Assembly: GCF_040676675.1 (NCBI RefSeq)
Contig: NZ_JBFAPK010000052.1
Coordinates: 1 to 60,753, forward strand
DNA length: 60,753 nucleotides
Direction: 5' to 3'
Origin: JBFAPK01 sp040676675
GTDB taxonomy: Bacteria; Actinomycetota; Actinomycetes; Mycobacteriales; Micromonosporaceae
In this document: piece after piece, positions 50,253-58,146 of the stretch
Numbering within the stretch: position 1 is the stretch's first letter
Layout of the letters: the number at the start of each line of letters is the position of its first letter
Program-made: the position numbers and the translations under genes
Notes under the pieces: generated by a model
The model's database searches: none
The model's input: the letters and a program-made list of their open reading frames with translations, nothing else
Told to the model about the DNA's origin: nothing

Positions 50253-51341
50253 ATGACGTCACCGCTGGACCTGCCCTGGGACACCCCGCCCGCCGCCGAG
50301 GAGCTGATCGAGGCGGCGATGGAGTGGCACTTCAACCCCCGTACCGGCTCGCCCTTCTGGCTGGAGCAGGCGAAGAAGCTCGACTTCGACCCGCGCCGCG
50401 ACGTCCGCACCGAGGCGGACCTGCGCCGCCTGCCGAACATCGTCGACCTGCTGCGGGACGTGAACGTCCGGGACCTGATACCGCGCGGCTACGGCGACGA
50501 CCACGGGCAACCGGTGATCGCCGAGAGCGGCGGTACGAGCGGCGCGCCGAAGCGGGTCATGTGGATGCCCGAGACGCTGGAACGCGCGACGGCCTGGCAC
50601 GCGGCGGGTCTGGCCAAGCACGGCCCGATCCGGCGAGGCGACTGGCTCTGCATGGGGCCGACCGATCCGCACATGGCCGGCTACCTGATCCGTGCCACCG
50701 CCGCGCACTTCGGCGCGATGTGCTTCCTGCTGGACCTTGACCCCCGCTGGGTCAAGCGGTGCATCGAACGGGGCGCGCTCGAAGAGGTGGCGCTCTACAC
50801 CGAGCACGTCGTCGACCAGGCGGAATGGATCCTGCGCAGCCAGGACATCTCGGTGCTCTACAGCACCCCGCCGCTGCTGGAGGCGCTGGCCCGCCGCGAC
50901 GGGCTGGTCGAACTGATCAACGAACGGGTCGACATCATCGGCTGGGGCGGCACCAAGATGGACACCGCGGATCGCAACCGCTTCCGCAAGGAGCTGTTCC
51001 CGCAGGTGAAGATGGTCGGCGGGTACGCGAGCACGATGATGGTCGGCGGGATCGTCGAGCGGCCCGGCACCGTCCCGGACGAGCCCGCGGTCTTCGATCC
51101 GCCGTCGCCGGTCACCATGTTCTCGGTGATCGATCCCGAGACGGGCGAGAACGTCCCGTACGGCGAGCGCGGGCAGATACTGCAGCACCACATCAGCCGC
51201 GGCCTGCTCCTGCCGAACAACCTGGAACGCGACTCGGCGATCCGGCTGCCGCACCCGGACGGGCGGGCCGGCGACTCGGTCTCGGAGGTCGAGCCCGTGG
51301 TCGAGTTCTCCGGCAAGCGCGTCGTCGAAGGCATCTACTGA
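50253..51341 (+). CDS. Adenylate-forming enzyme, EhpF/phenazine-biosynthesis-like
   Basis: 362 residues resembling the 'phenazine antibiotic biosynthesis' adenylating group (EhpF-like): AMEWHFNPRTGSPFWLEQAKKL, DLIPRGYG and the P-loop AESGGTSGAPKRVMW. The middle has VLYSTPPLLEALAR and IIGWGGTKMD, corresponding to the adenylate-binding region. EhpF-type proteins activate an aryl carboxylate as acyl-AMP, in several cases as part of its reduction. No phenazine core (phz) genes are present here. One base separates it from a second adenylase, suggesting the two act together. The ATG at 50253 follows GGAGAGG. Confidence 0.72.
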   Translation: MTSPLDLPWDTPPAAEELIEAAMEWHFNPRTGSPFWLEQAKKLDFDPRRDVRTEADLRRLPNIVDLLRDVNVRDLIPRGYGDDHGQPVIAESGGTSGAPKRVMWMPETLERATAWHAAGLAKHGPIRRGDWLCMGPTDPHMAGYLIRATAAHFGAMCFLLDLDPRWVKRCIERGALEEVALYTEHVVDQAEWILRSQDISVLYSTPPLLEALARRDGLVELINERVDIIGWGGTKMDTADRNRFRKELFPQVKMVGGYASTMMVGGIVERPGTVPDEPAVFDPPSPVTMFSVIDPETGENVPYGERGQILQHHISRGLLLPNNLERDSAIRLPHPDGRAGDSVSEVEPVVEFSGKRVVEGIY

Positions 51342-51342
51342 G

Positions 51343-52746
51343 ATGGCCGAGAGCCTCTACCGGGTACTGCGCGACATGCGCCGGGCGCGGAAGGGCGGGC
51401 CGGAGGCCGTCCGGACCCGCCGGGTGGCGCGGCTGCGCGAGATCGTGGCGCACGCCCGCGCCCGCTCGCCCTACTACCGCGAGCTGTACCGTGACCTGCC
51501 GCCGGAGGTGGACGACGTCCGCCTGCTGCCGGTGACCCGCAAGCCGGAACTCATGGCGCACTTCGACGAGTGGGTCACGGACGAGCAGGCCACGCTGGCC
51601 CGTGCCCGCGCGTTCGTCGACGATCCGGGGCTGGCCGGTCAGCTCTTCCTCGGCCGGTACCGGCTGGGTACGAGTTCCGGAAGCACCGGGGTACGCGGCA
51701 TCTTCCTCTTCGACGACAGCAGCAACACGGTGACCAGCGCGATGGCGCTGCGCGCCTTCGGGCGGTGGCTCGGCTGGACCGATGTGGCCAAGGTCGTCGC
51801 CGGTGGCGGGCGGGTGGCGGCCGTCCTGGCCACCGGGGGGCACTTCGGCTCGTCGACGGTGTTGCCGCGGACGGCCGGCGGCCGGCGGCTGGGTAAGGAC
51901 CGGATTCGGGTCTTCTCGGTCTTCTCCCCCATGCCCGAGCTGGTGGCGCAGCTCAACGACTTCCGTCCGAACATCCTGATCGGGTACGCGGGACAGATCG
52001 CGCTGCTCGCCGGCGAGCAGGAGGCCGGCCGGCTGCGCCTCGCACCGACCCTGGTGATGCTCGGTGCGGAGGGCCTGTCGGACAGCGGCTACGCCAGGGT
52101 CAGCTCGATCTTCAACGCCAAGATCGGTAACGGCTACGGCGCGTGCGAGTTCATGTCCGTGGCGGCCAGCTGCGCCCACGGGTGGCTGCACGTCAACCAC
52201 GACTGGGTCATCGCGGAGCCGGTGGACCGCGACTACCGGCCGGTACCGCCCGGGGAGACCTCGCACACCGTGCTCATCACCAACCTCGCCAACCGGGTGC
52301 AGCCGGTGCTCCGGTACGACCTGGGCGACTCCCTGCTGATGAGCCCTGGTCCGTGCCCGTGCGGCGACCCGTTCCCGGCGATCCGGGCCCAGGGGCGGGC
52401 CAGCGACGCGCTGACCTTCCACGACGAACGGGGCCGCGCCGTCGCCGTGGCGCCGGTCGCGCTCGCGGGCGTGGTCGACCGGGCGCCGGGGCTGGAGTTG
52501 GCGCAGGTCGTGCAGACCTCCCCGACCAGCCTGCAGGTCCGGGTCCGGGCCGCGCACAACGCCGATCCCGAGCAGGTGTGGCGCAACATCCACGCCGAGA
52601 TCGTCCAGTTCCTCGCCAACCACCACCTCGACGGCATCGACCTGACGCGCAGCGAGGAACCACCGCAGCAGTCCGCCGGCGGGAAGTACAAGTTGATCAT
52701 TCCGTACGCGCCGGACCCGATCGACGCGCGTGCCGTCGAGAACTAG
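51343..52746 (+). CDS. Adenylate-forming enzyme, PaaK/F390-synthetase-related
   Basis: 467 residues with a phenylacetate-CoA-ligase-like organisation: IVAHARARSPYYRELY, the P-loop GTSSGSTGVRGIFLFD near residue 107, KIGNGYGACEFMSVAASC (adenine-binding region) and RVQPVLRYDLGDSLLMSPGPCPCG (catalytic Asp and a CxCG metal-like motif). The C-terminal domain follows and ends with a GGKYKLI-like lysine. It probably activates an aryl or amino acid as an adenylate or thioester. It starts one base after the EhpF-like gene. The acceptor (CoA, carrier protein or direct amide or ester) is unknown; there is no carrier protein gene nearby. Confidence 0.78.
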   Translation: MAESLYRVLRDMRRARKGGPEAVRTRRVARLREIVAHARARSPYYRELYRDLPPEVDDVRLLPVTRKPELMAHFDEWVTDEQATLARARAFVDDPGLAGQLFLGRYRLGTSSGSTGVRGIFLFDDSSNTVTSAMALRAFGRWLGWTDVAKVVAGGGRVAAVLATGGHFGSSTVLPRTAGGRRLGKDRIRVFSVFSPMPELVAQLNDFRPNILIGYAGQIALLAGEQEAGRLRLAPTLVMLGAEGLSDSGYARVSSIFNAKIGNGYGACEFMSVAASCAHGWLHVNHDWVIAEPVDRDYRPVPPGETSHTVLITNLANRVQPVLRYDLGDSLLMSPGPCPCGDPFPAIRAQGRASDALTFHDERGRAVAVAPVALAGVVDRAPGLELAQVVQTSPTSLQVRVRAAHNADPEQVWRNIHAEIVQFLANHHLDGIDLTRSEEPPQQSAGGKYKLIIPYAPDPIDARAVEN

Positions 52747-52767
52747 CGAGCAGAGAGCGAGAGGGCA

Positions 52768-53793
52768 GTGGGTCAGATGTCACTTCGAGGTCGTCGCGGC
52801 ACCGCCCGGGTCGCGGACGGCCGCTACGAGCTGCGTACCGAGGAGGTCGATCAGGTCGGCCACGTGGTGACCCGGCTGCGTGGGCGGGTCTCCACCGTCG
52901 ACGCGCCCGAGGCCGTGGACGAGTCCCGCCTCCTGAACGGGCTCCTGCCCGAGGGTCTGCTGCGGGCGCTGGAGGACTTCCGGCGGTTCGGCAACGACCA
53001 GGGCACGCTGACCGTACGCGGGCTACCGGTACCGTCGGACCTGCCCGACACCCCCTGCGTACCGAACTCGGTGGCGCGGGAGTGCACCCCGTCGGCGGCC
53101 CTGCTCCTGTTGCTGATGTCCCGGCTCGGTGATCCCATCGCGTACCGGGAGGAGAAGCACGGCGCCCTGATCCAGGACATCTGCCCGGTCCCGGGCGAGG
53201 AGGACCAGCAGCAGAACACGGGTTCCGTCTACTTCGAACTGCACACGGAGAACGCGTTCCACGCGAACCGCCCGGACTTCCTCGGTCTGCTCTGCCTGCG
53301 TCCCGACCACGACCGGCAGGCGGCGTCCATCACCAGCTCCATCACCGAGGCGCTGCTGCACCTGGCGCCGGAGCACGTCGAGGTCCTGCGCCGGCCCCGG
53401 TTCCGGACCAGGCTGGCGCCGTCGTTCTGCCGCGGCCAGGAGAGCCGGCCGTACGTCGAAGCGGCGCCGGTGCTCGCCGGGACCCCGGAGCTGCCCCTGC
53501 TCTCGGTGGACTTCGACGACACGCTGCCCCTCGACGCGGACGCCCGGGAGGCGCTCGACGCGCTACACCTCGCGCTGCGCAAGGTGCAACGCGAGTCGGT
53601 GCTCTACGCCGGCGACCTCGTCATCATCGACAACTCGACGACCGTGCACGGCCGCAGTCTCTTCGTGCCCCGCTACGACGGGCGAGACCGTTGGCTGCAG
53701 CGCCTGTTCGTGGTGAACACGCTGCGTACCGTCCTTCCCGCGCTGGAACAGGACGGCACCTACCGCTGCCGGCCCCTCGCGGTCCCGGCCTGA
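52768..53793 (+). CDS. Fe(II)/2-oxoglutarate-dependent oxygenase, AsnO/VioC (clavaminate synthase-like) family
   Basis: 341 residues. The iron ligands are H159 and E161 in YFELHTENAFHANRPDFLGLLCLR, plus the distal H294 in NSTTVHGRSLFVPRYDGRDRW, followed by an Arg for 2-oxoglutarate. This layout, with HxE rather than HxD, is typical of the amino-acid beta-hydroxylases AsnO, VioC and relatives. It may therefore hydroxylate an amino acid, or the conjugated product, in this pathway. The GTG at 52768 is used; an ATG three codons later (52777) is also possible. It lies 21 bp after the PaaK-like adenylase. Confidence 0.85.
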   Translation: MGQMSLRGRRGTARVADGRYELRTEEVDQVGHVVTRLRGRVSTVDAPEAVDESRLLNGLLPEGLLRALEDFRRFGNDQGTLTVRGLPVPSDLPDTPCVPNSVARECTPSAALLLLLMSRLGDPIAYREEKHGALIQDICPVPGEEDQQQNTGSVYFELHTENAFHANRPDFLGLLCLRPDHDRQAASITSSITEALLHLAPEHVEVLRRPRFRTRLAPSFCRGQESRPYVEAAPVLAGTPELPLLSVDFDDTLPLDADAREALDALHLALRKVQRESVLYAGDLVIIDNSTTVHGRSLFVPRYDGRDRWLQRLFVVNTLRTVLPALEQDGTYRCRPLAVPA

Positions 53794-53806
53794 CGACGGG
53801 GGCCGG

Positions 53807-54190
53807 ATGGAGCAGGAGCACCCGAACCTCGCGCTCGTCGACCGCTTCTTCGCGTCCTACCTGCGGCGCGACCTGGCGGCGCTGCGCGCGCTGACCACGA
53901 CCGACGTCCGGTGGCACTTTCCCGGGCCGCCGCCGCTCGGGGGCGAGAAGCGGGGCATCGAGGAGATCGTGGCCTTCCTCGACGAGATCTCCACCTTCGC
54001 CTTCCAGGAGCGGTGCGGGTTCCGTGGCGTGAACGACGATCATCTCGTCGAGTACAAGCGGACGACCCGCGCGGACGACGGACGCGCCCTGGACTGGTGC
54101 GTCGTCTGGACGTTCCGGGCCGGCCGGATCAGCGCCGGCGCCCACTTCGTGGTGGACGCCGAGCCGGTGGGTTCCTTCTTCCGCCGCTGA
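53807..54190 (+). CDS. NTF2/SnoaL-fold protein
   Basis: A 127-residue cone-fold protein: NLALVDRFFASYLRRDLAALRAL, DVRWHFPGPPPLGGEKRGIEEIVAFLDE and a closing sheet WCVVWTFRAGRISAGAHFVVD. SnoaL-like proteins catalyse cyclisations, isomerisations or hydrolyses, or act as binding proteins. The one here keeps conserved W/H/P positions but no assignable catalytic pair. It lies 13 bp after the oxygenase gene and is probably the last gene of the biosynthetic operon. The downstream 135 bp hold short GC-rich repeats and probably terminate it. Confidence 0.75.
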   Translation: MEQEHPNLALVDRFFASYLRRDLAALRALTTTDVRWHFPGPPPLGGEKRGIEEIVAFLDEISTFAFQERCGFRGVNDDHLVEYKRTTRADDGRALDWCVVWTFRAGRISAGAHFVVDAEPVGSFFRR

Positions 54191-54325
54191 TCGCCTCCCC
54201 CGGCCCGGCGACGGGCCGCCGAGGGGCTCCCACCGCCCGGCTCCGGCGACGGGCCGCCAGAGGGCCTCCTCCGGCGACAGGAGGGGACCCGCCGGCCGGG
54301 GAGCGCCCCGTCGTCTTCCGGCGCG

Positions 54326-54985
54326 TCAGGCCGCCGGGGTGTAGTACCTCGACCGGTAGGCCAGGGCGATCGCCTCACCGCGGCTGCGCAGGCCGAGCTT
54401 GCGCAGGATGCGGGAGACGTAGGCCCGTACCGTCGCCGTGGTGACGGACATGATGGCGGCGATCTCCTCGGTCGACTCGCCCCCGGCGAGCCGCAGCAGC
54501 GTCTCGCGTTCCCGGGGCAGCAGTATGCGGGCGATGTCCGCGGCTGTGAGCCCGTCGTACTCCTCGGACTCGAAGCGGTCCGCCAGATAGCCGATCAACT
54601 GCTTCGTCAGCGGCGGCGAGACGAACGCGCCGCCGGACTCCGCGGCGACCAGCGCCTGGGGCAGGTCGTTGACGAGCCGGTCCTTCAGCAGGTAGCCACT
54701 CGCGCCACGGCTCATCCCGCGCCAGACCATGGCCCCGGTGCCGGTCACCGCGATCAGGACGATGGCGGAGGCGGTGTCGGCGATGAAGGCGGGGATGTCG
54801 TTGCGGTCGTCGGACAACAGCGTGTTCGACAGTACGACGACGTCCGGCTGCTCCTGCCTCGCCATGTCGAGGGCGCGCCCCAGGTCGTCCACCTCGCCGA
54901 CCAGTTCGTGGTCGACCTGGCGGTCGAGGATCTTCCTTACCAACTTGCGTCCCACCGGATCGGCGTCGGCGACAAGCACCTGCAT
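54326..54985 (-). CDS. LuxR/NarL-type response regulator with degenerate receiver
   Basis: 219 residues. The receiver domain (1-120) keeps the acidic pocket (VLVADADPVGR, D7/D9), the switch Thr (IAVTGTG) and Lys (GYLLKD). The phospho-acceptor position reads DVVVLSNTLL, i.e. Ser53 where Asp is expected. The LuxR helix-turn-helix (about 155-210) is intact: LLPRERETLLRLAGGESTEEIAAIMSVTTATVRAYVSRILRKLGLRS contains the family's four-helix pattern. No histidine kinase is nearby. It is likely a pathway-specific regulator controlled by ligand binding or abundance rather than phosphorylation. Confidence 0.85.
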   Translation of the reverse strand: MQVLVADADPVGRKLVRKILDRQVDHELVGEVDDLGRALDMARQEQPDVVVLSNTLLSDDRNDIPAFIADTASAIVLIAVTGTGAMVWRGMSRGASGYLLKDRLVNDLPQALVAAESGGAFVSPPLTKQLIGYLADRFESEEYDGLTAADIARILLPRERETLLRLAGGESTEEIAAIMSVTTATVRAYVSRILRKLGLRSRGEAIALAYRSRYYTPAA

Positions 54986-55388
54986 CAGACGATTCCCCCG
55001 TTTCTAGAGCCGTCATGAATTTCGAGGACGCACGCCCCGACACAGCGGCGCACCGCCTCCTTGAACCGCGAGATCTGCCATGCGAAGCCCAAAAAGATCA
55101 CGCCCGCCGAGGAGGGCACGACAGGAAGCGCTTGGTCAATAAAAAAACCGACCGGCCCGTTTCGTCAACTCCGGCCAGAATGATCGCAACAGCTTGCAGG
55201 ATTACTCATATCCGGAAGTTGGCCTCAAAAAGGACTAAGGACGAAAGCGTACAGAACCGGCATAAGGTCGGAAAATTTTTCCTCACCAGCAGATCGACAA
55301 CAGTTGTGACATAGATCACAATCTACATTAGGCTTTGATGGGTATCTTTTTTAGGACCGGCCTCCGCCCTCGATGAGGAGGATTGGCG
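54986..55388. promoter_or_regulatory. 403-bp AT-rich divergent regulatory region (response regulator / AfsA gene)
   Basis: The largest non-coding gap in the cluster, markedly AT-rich from about 55080 to 55360. It contains a consensus CRP/GlxR palindrome (55305-55320) and an ARE-like string AAAAACCGACCGGCCCGTTT (55143-55162). No credible ORF is seen. Promoters for the response regulator (-) and the AfsA homologue (+) must lie here. Confidence 0.6.
55305..55320. promoter_or_regulatory. Consensus CRP/GlxR-type site upstream of the AfsA gene
   Basis: TGTGACATAGATCACA matches the TGTGA-N6-TCACA consensus exactly, and the corynebacterial GlxR form TGTGANNTANNTCACA. With one more pair on each side it forms an 18-bp near-palindrome. 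Its centre is about 76 bp before the AfsA ATG, a position suitable for activation or repression. Confidence 0.65.
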
Positions 55389-56363
55389 ATGAGCAATCGG
55401 GGAGCTCGCACGCCGGTTCCTTCGATCGTGGGACCTCACACCGACACGGCCCCAATAGTCGATCTCGGGGCGACGAGCAGACTGTCCTACGACTCCACCG
55501 TTCCCCGACGTCTCGTTCACCGCGCGGCGGTGGCCGGTGCACTCCTCACGGATTGGCGCCAGGTCACCGAGGACATATTCGTCTGCGCCGTCCAGTGGCC
55601 ACCGGGGCAGAGCCTCTACGGCGCGCGTGACGGTCGCTTCGACTCGATGTTGATCGCCGAGACGATCCGGCAGGCGGGCATCCTGGTGGCGCACGTCGGC
55701 TACGGGGTGCCGGAGAGCCACCGGTTCGTGATGCGGTGGCTGCGTTGGCGGTGCGCCGTCGACCGGCTGGACTTCGCCGGCGGCCCGTTCGAGAGCGTCG
55801 CCACGGTCGCCGTGAGCGAGGTGCAGCGGAGGTCGGCGACCGTGGGCGGGTTCCGGATCGACGTCGACCTGTGGCGCGAGGGACAGTGGTTCGCCCAGGG
55901 CTCCGGTTCGGTCCGCTGCCTCAGCCCGGCGGTCTACCGGCGCGTCCGCTGGGCGGACTGCCCGCGTCCACCCGACCCGCCCCCGGTGGTACCGCCCGCC
56001 CCGCCCGAGCTGGTCGGCCGGGAACTGGCCCGCGACGTCGTGATCGGGCCGTACGAGGACCTCGGGGCGTGCGCGCTGCGGGTCGTGCTCGACCATCCGG
56101 TGCTCTTCGACCATCCGGTGGACCACATACCCGGGATGCTGCTGTTCGAGGCGATGCGGCAGGCCGCGATCGCGGCGACCGGCGGCCGGCTCAGTTCGGT
56201 GGCCACGGCGCAGGCACAGTTCACCTCCTTCCTGGAGCTGGACCATCCGTGCCGGGTACTGGTCGAGCCGCCGGCGCCCGCCCGCCCACCGCACCGGACC
56301 GAGGTCAGGTTCGTACAGTCCGGACGCGAGGCGGCCCGGGGTGTCGTGGAGCTCGTCAGCTGA
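55389..56363 (+). CDS. AfsA/ScbA-family gamma-butyrolactone biosynthesis protein
   Basis: 324 residues with the two hot-dog repeats of the AfsA family. Repeat 1: PRRLVHRAAVAGALLTDWR, FYGVP-like region, DSMLIAETIRQAGILVAHVGYGVP and HRFVMRWL. Repeat 2: YEDLGACALRVVLDHPVLFDHPVDHIPGMLLFEAMRQAAIAA. It should condense a beta-ketoacyl donor with dihydroxyacetone phosphate, the first committed step of gamma-butyrolactone signal synthesis. The ATG at 55389 has GAGGAGG 7 bases upstream and is preferred to the TTG at 55383. The receptor gene follows on the opposite strand, 67 bp away. Confidence 0.93.
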   Translation: MSNRGARTPVPSIVGPHTDTAPIVDLGATSRLSYDSTVPRRLVHRAAVAGALLTDWRQVTEDIFVCAVQWPPGQSLYGARDGRFDSMLIAETIRQAGILVAHVGYGVPESHRFVMRWLRWRCAVDRLDFAGGPFESVATVAVSEVQRRSATVGGFRIDVDLWREGQWFAQGSGSVRCLSPAVYRRVRWADCPRPPDPPPVVPPAPPELVGRELARDVVIGPYEDLGACALRVVLDHPVLFDHPVDHIPGMLLFEAMRQAAIAATGGRLSSVATAQAQFTSFLELDHPCRVLVEPPAPARPPHRTEVRFVQSGREAARGVVELVS

Positions 56364-56430
56364 GCGGGGGAGGATGCTCCTGCCGCGCCGGCCACCGCGG
56401 GCCGGGCCACCGCGACCGGCGGCCCGGGCG

Positions 56431-57078
56431 TCACGCCTCGCGCAGTTCCTTCGAGGCCGACGTCAGGAAGCCCAGGTAGTAGGAGAGCTTCCGGCTCAAC
56501 ACCAGTCCGGGCAGAATGATCCGCCACATGTCGGCCACCCGTTCGACCACGTCCCGCCGGTCGTCGAGCACCTGGGCGACCAGGTGGATGCCCGTGAAAG
56601 AACTGACGATGAATTGCGCCACCCGGTCCAGTTCCACGTTGGTGCGTACGTCGAGCTCGCTGGTGGCCTGTTCGAGCAGTTGGACGCTGAGCGATATCCA
56701 GTCGAGGTACGGGTCCGGCATCGGTACCTCGAACGTGCCGTTCTCCAGCGTCAACCGGATGCCACCGCGAATCACGGGATGGCTTCTCAGCTGGGTCGCC
56801 AGGCCGTACGACATTCTGATCAATGCTTCCAGGGCGGGAATCCGCAACTCCGCGAAGGACTGCGCCTGCGACATCCAGAGGCTGTGCTGCTCCTGCACCA
56901 CCGCCTTCGCCAGGTCCTCCTTGGAGGAGAAGTGGAAATAGAGCGCCCCTTTGGTGACGCCGGCATGGGCGACGATGTCGCTCAGGCTGGTCGCCCGGTA
57001 GCCGTACCGGTCGAACATTTCGGCAGCCGCCTTGATAATCGTGCTTCGTGTTTGCTCCGCTCGCACCTGCCTCGCCAT
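56431..57078 (-). CDS. TetR-family gamma-butyrolactone receptor (ArpA/ScbR-like)
   Basis: 215 residues. The N-terminal helix-turn-helix, RAEQTRSTIIKAAAEMFDRYGYRATSLSDIVAHAGVTKGALYFHFSSKEDLAKAVV, is typical of ArpA-type receptors. The ligand domain includes LWMSQAQSFAELRIPALEAL and SVQLLEQATSELDVR, with the conserved Trp expected near residue 120 in GBL receptors seen at DPYLDWISLS. It should repress cluster genes until the lactone binds. It is convergent with the AfsA homologue and divergent from the epimerase gene, with an ARE-like site in their shared promoter. Confidence 0.9.
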   Translation of the reverse strand: MARQVRAEQTRSTIIKAAAEMFDRYGYRATSLSDIVAHAGVTKGALYFHFSSKEDLAKAVVQEQHSLWMSQAQSFAELRIPALEALIRMSYGLATQLRSHPVIRGGIRLTLENGTFEVPMPDPYLDWISLSVQLLEQATSELDVRTNVELDRVAQFIVSSFTGIHLVAQVLDDRRDVVERVADMWRIILPGLVLSRKLSYYLGFLTSASKELREA

Positions 57079-57089
57079 ACATCGATAGT

Positions 57090-57114
57090 ATGAAACCGGG
57101 TGACCGGTATTTTG
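57090..57114. promoter_or_regulatory. ARE-like operator between receptor and epimerase genes
   Basis: ATGAAACCGGGTGACCGGTATTTTG forms a partial dyad (AAACCGG and CCGGTATTT around GTGA), close to the AT-arm/ACC-GGT pattern of autoregulatory elements. It is 12 bp upstream of the receptor start, where an autorepressor would be expected to bind. Confidence 0.5.
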
Positions 57115-57180
57115 CTCCGGCCCTCATTCGGCCGGGCGTGTCGGCAGGTCAAGCGGCTCCGGCCCGAGGAATGGCAAACT

Positions 57181-58146
57181 ATGACCCTAAATGTCCTTTT
57201 GGTTGGCGCCTCCGGTTTCGTGGGGCGGGCAATTCTCGCCACGCTCCTGGTACGCCGGGACGTACGCGTCTGGACGCTGACCCGCCGGCCGCTGCCCGTA
57301 CCGGCCGTCCCGGCGCACCGGCAGCGGCTCGCCGAGCTGACCCGGCCGGAGTCCCTGGCCGGCTGCTGCGCGGGCGTGGACGCCGTGCTGCACGCCGCGT
57401 CGTACGTCGGCTCCGACGCCGAACTTGCCGAGCGGGTGAACCACCTGGGCACCCGATGGCTGACGCGGGAGGTGGTGGCGGCGGGCGTCACCCGGTTCGT
57501 CTACGTCAGCGTCGCCGCGGTGTACGGCTCGGGGCCGCACCGGGGGCCGGCCGAGGGCGAGATCGAGGCGCGGCCCACCTCGGCCCGCAGCGCCAGCCGG
57601 CTGCGGGCCGAGGCATACGTACTCGGCGCCGGCGGGCAGGTACTCCGGCCGCACCTGGTCTACGGGCCGGAGGACCGTTGGTTCGTGCCGGCCACAGCGG
57701 CGATGCTGGCCGCCGCGCCGGGCTGGATCGACGGCGGCGCGGCCCGTACCTCGGTGATCAATGTCCGCGACCTCGCCCGGTTGGCGGTCGCGCTCGGCAC
57801 CGCGGCCACACCCCCGGCGCAGCGGGTGCACCACGCGAACCATCCCGAACCGGTGACGATCCGGGAGATCGGTCTGGCGCTCGCCCGCGAGTTCGGGATC
57901 GCGGTACCGGACGGCAGTGTCGACCTGGCCGAGGCACGACGGTGGGCGCGCCGGGCGGGCATCCCGGACCGGCAGTTGACGCTCTTCGCGGCCGACCACT
58001 GGTACGACTCCACCCGGGTCTGGCGGGTCACCGGGCAGACGCCGGGCCCGCGCCTCCCGAACGACCTGGCGGGCAGCGCCGAGTGGTACCGCCCGCTCCT
58101 GGCCGGGCGGGACGCGGCCCACGCCGAGCGGCGACCACACGGCTAG
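57181..58146 (+). CDS. NAD-dependent epimerase/dehydratase (extended SDR), GBL-cluster type
   Basis: 321 residues starting at the ATG (57181) that gives NVLLVGASGFVGRAILATLLVRRDVRVW, a GxxGxxG Rossmann loop. HAASYVGSDAELAERVNHLGT, VYVSVAAVYGSGPH and LRPHLVYGPEDRWFVP follow. The usual YxxxK catalytic pair is not obvious (the region reads RSASRLRAEAYV), so catalysis may be altered. SDR reductases beside AfsA/TetR pairs often complete gamma-butyrolactone biosynthesis. The in-frame ATG at 57100 lies within the ARE-like region and is less likely. It is convergent with the next hydrolase; their stops overlap by 4 bp. Confidence 0.78.
   Translation: MTLNVLLVGASGFVGRAILATLLVRRDVRVWTLTRRPLPVPAVPAHRQRLAELTRPESLAGCCAGVDAVLHAASYVGSDAELAERVNHLGTRWLTREVVAAGVTRFVYVSVAAVYGSGPHRGPAEGEIEARPTSARSASRLRAEAYVLGAGGQVLRPHLVYGPEDRWFVPATAAMLAAAPGWIDGGAARTSVINVRDLARLAVALGTAATPPAQRVHHANHPEPVTIREIGLALAREFGIAVPDGSVDLAEARRWARRAGIPDRQLTLFAADHWYDSTRVWRVTGQTPGPRLPNDLAGSAEWYRPLLAGRDAAHAERRPHG

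Noticed and set aside
50253..52746. Phenazine biosynthesis locus
   Set aside because: The first adenylase resembles EhpF, but no phzA-G genes are in the window, so a phenazine product is not supported.
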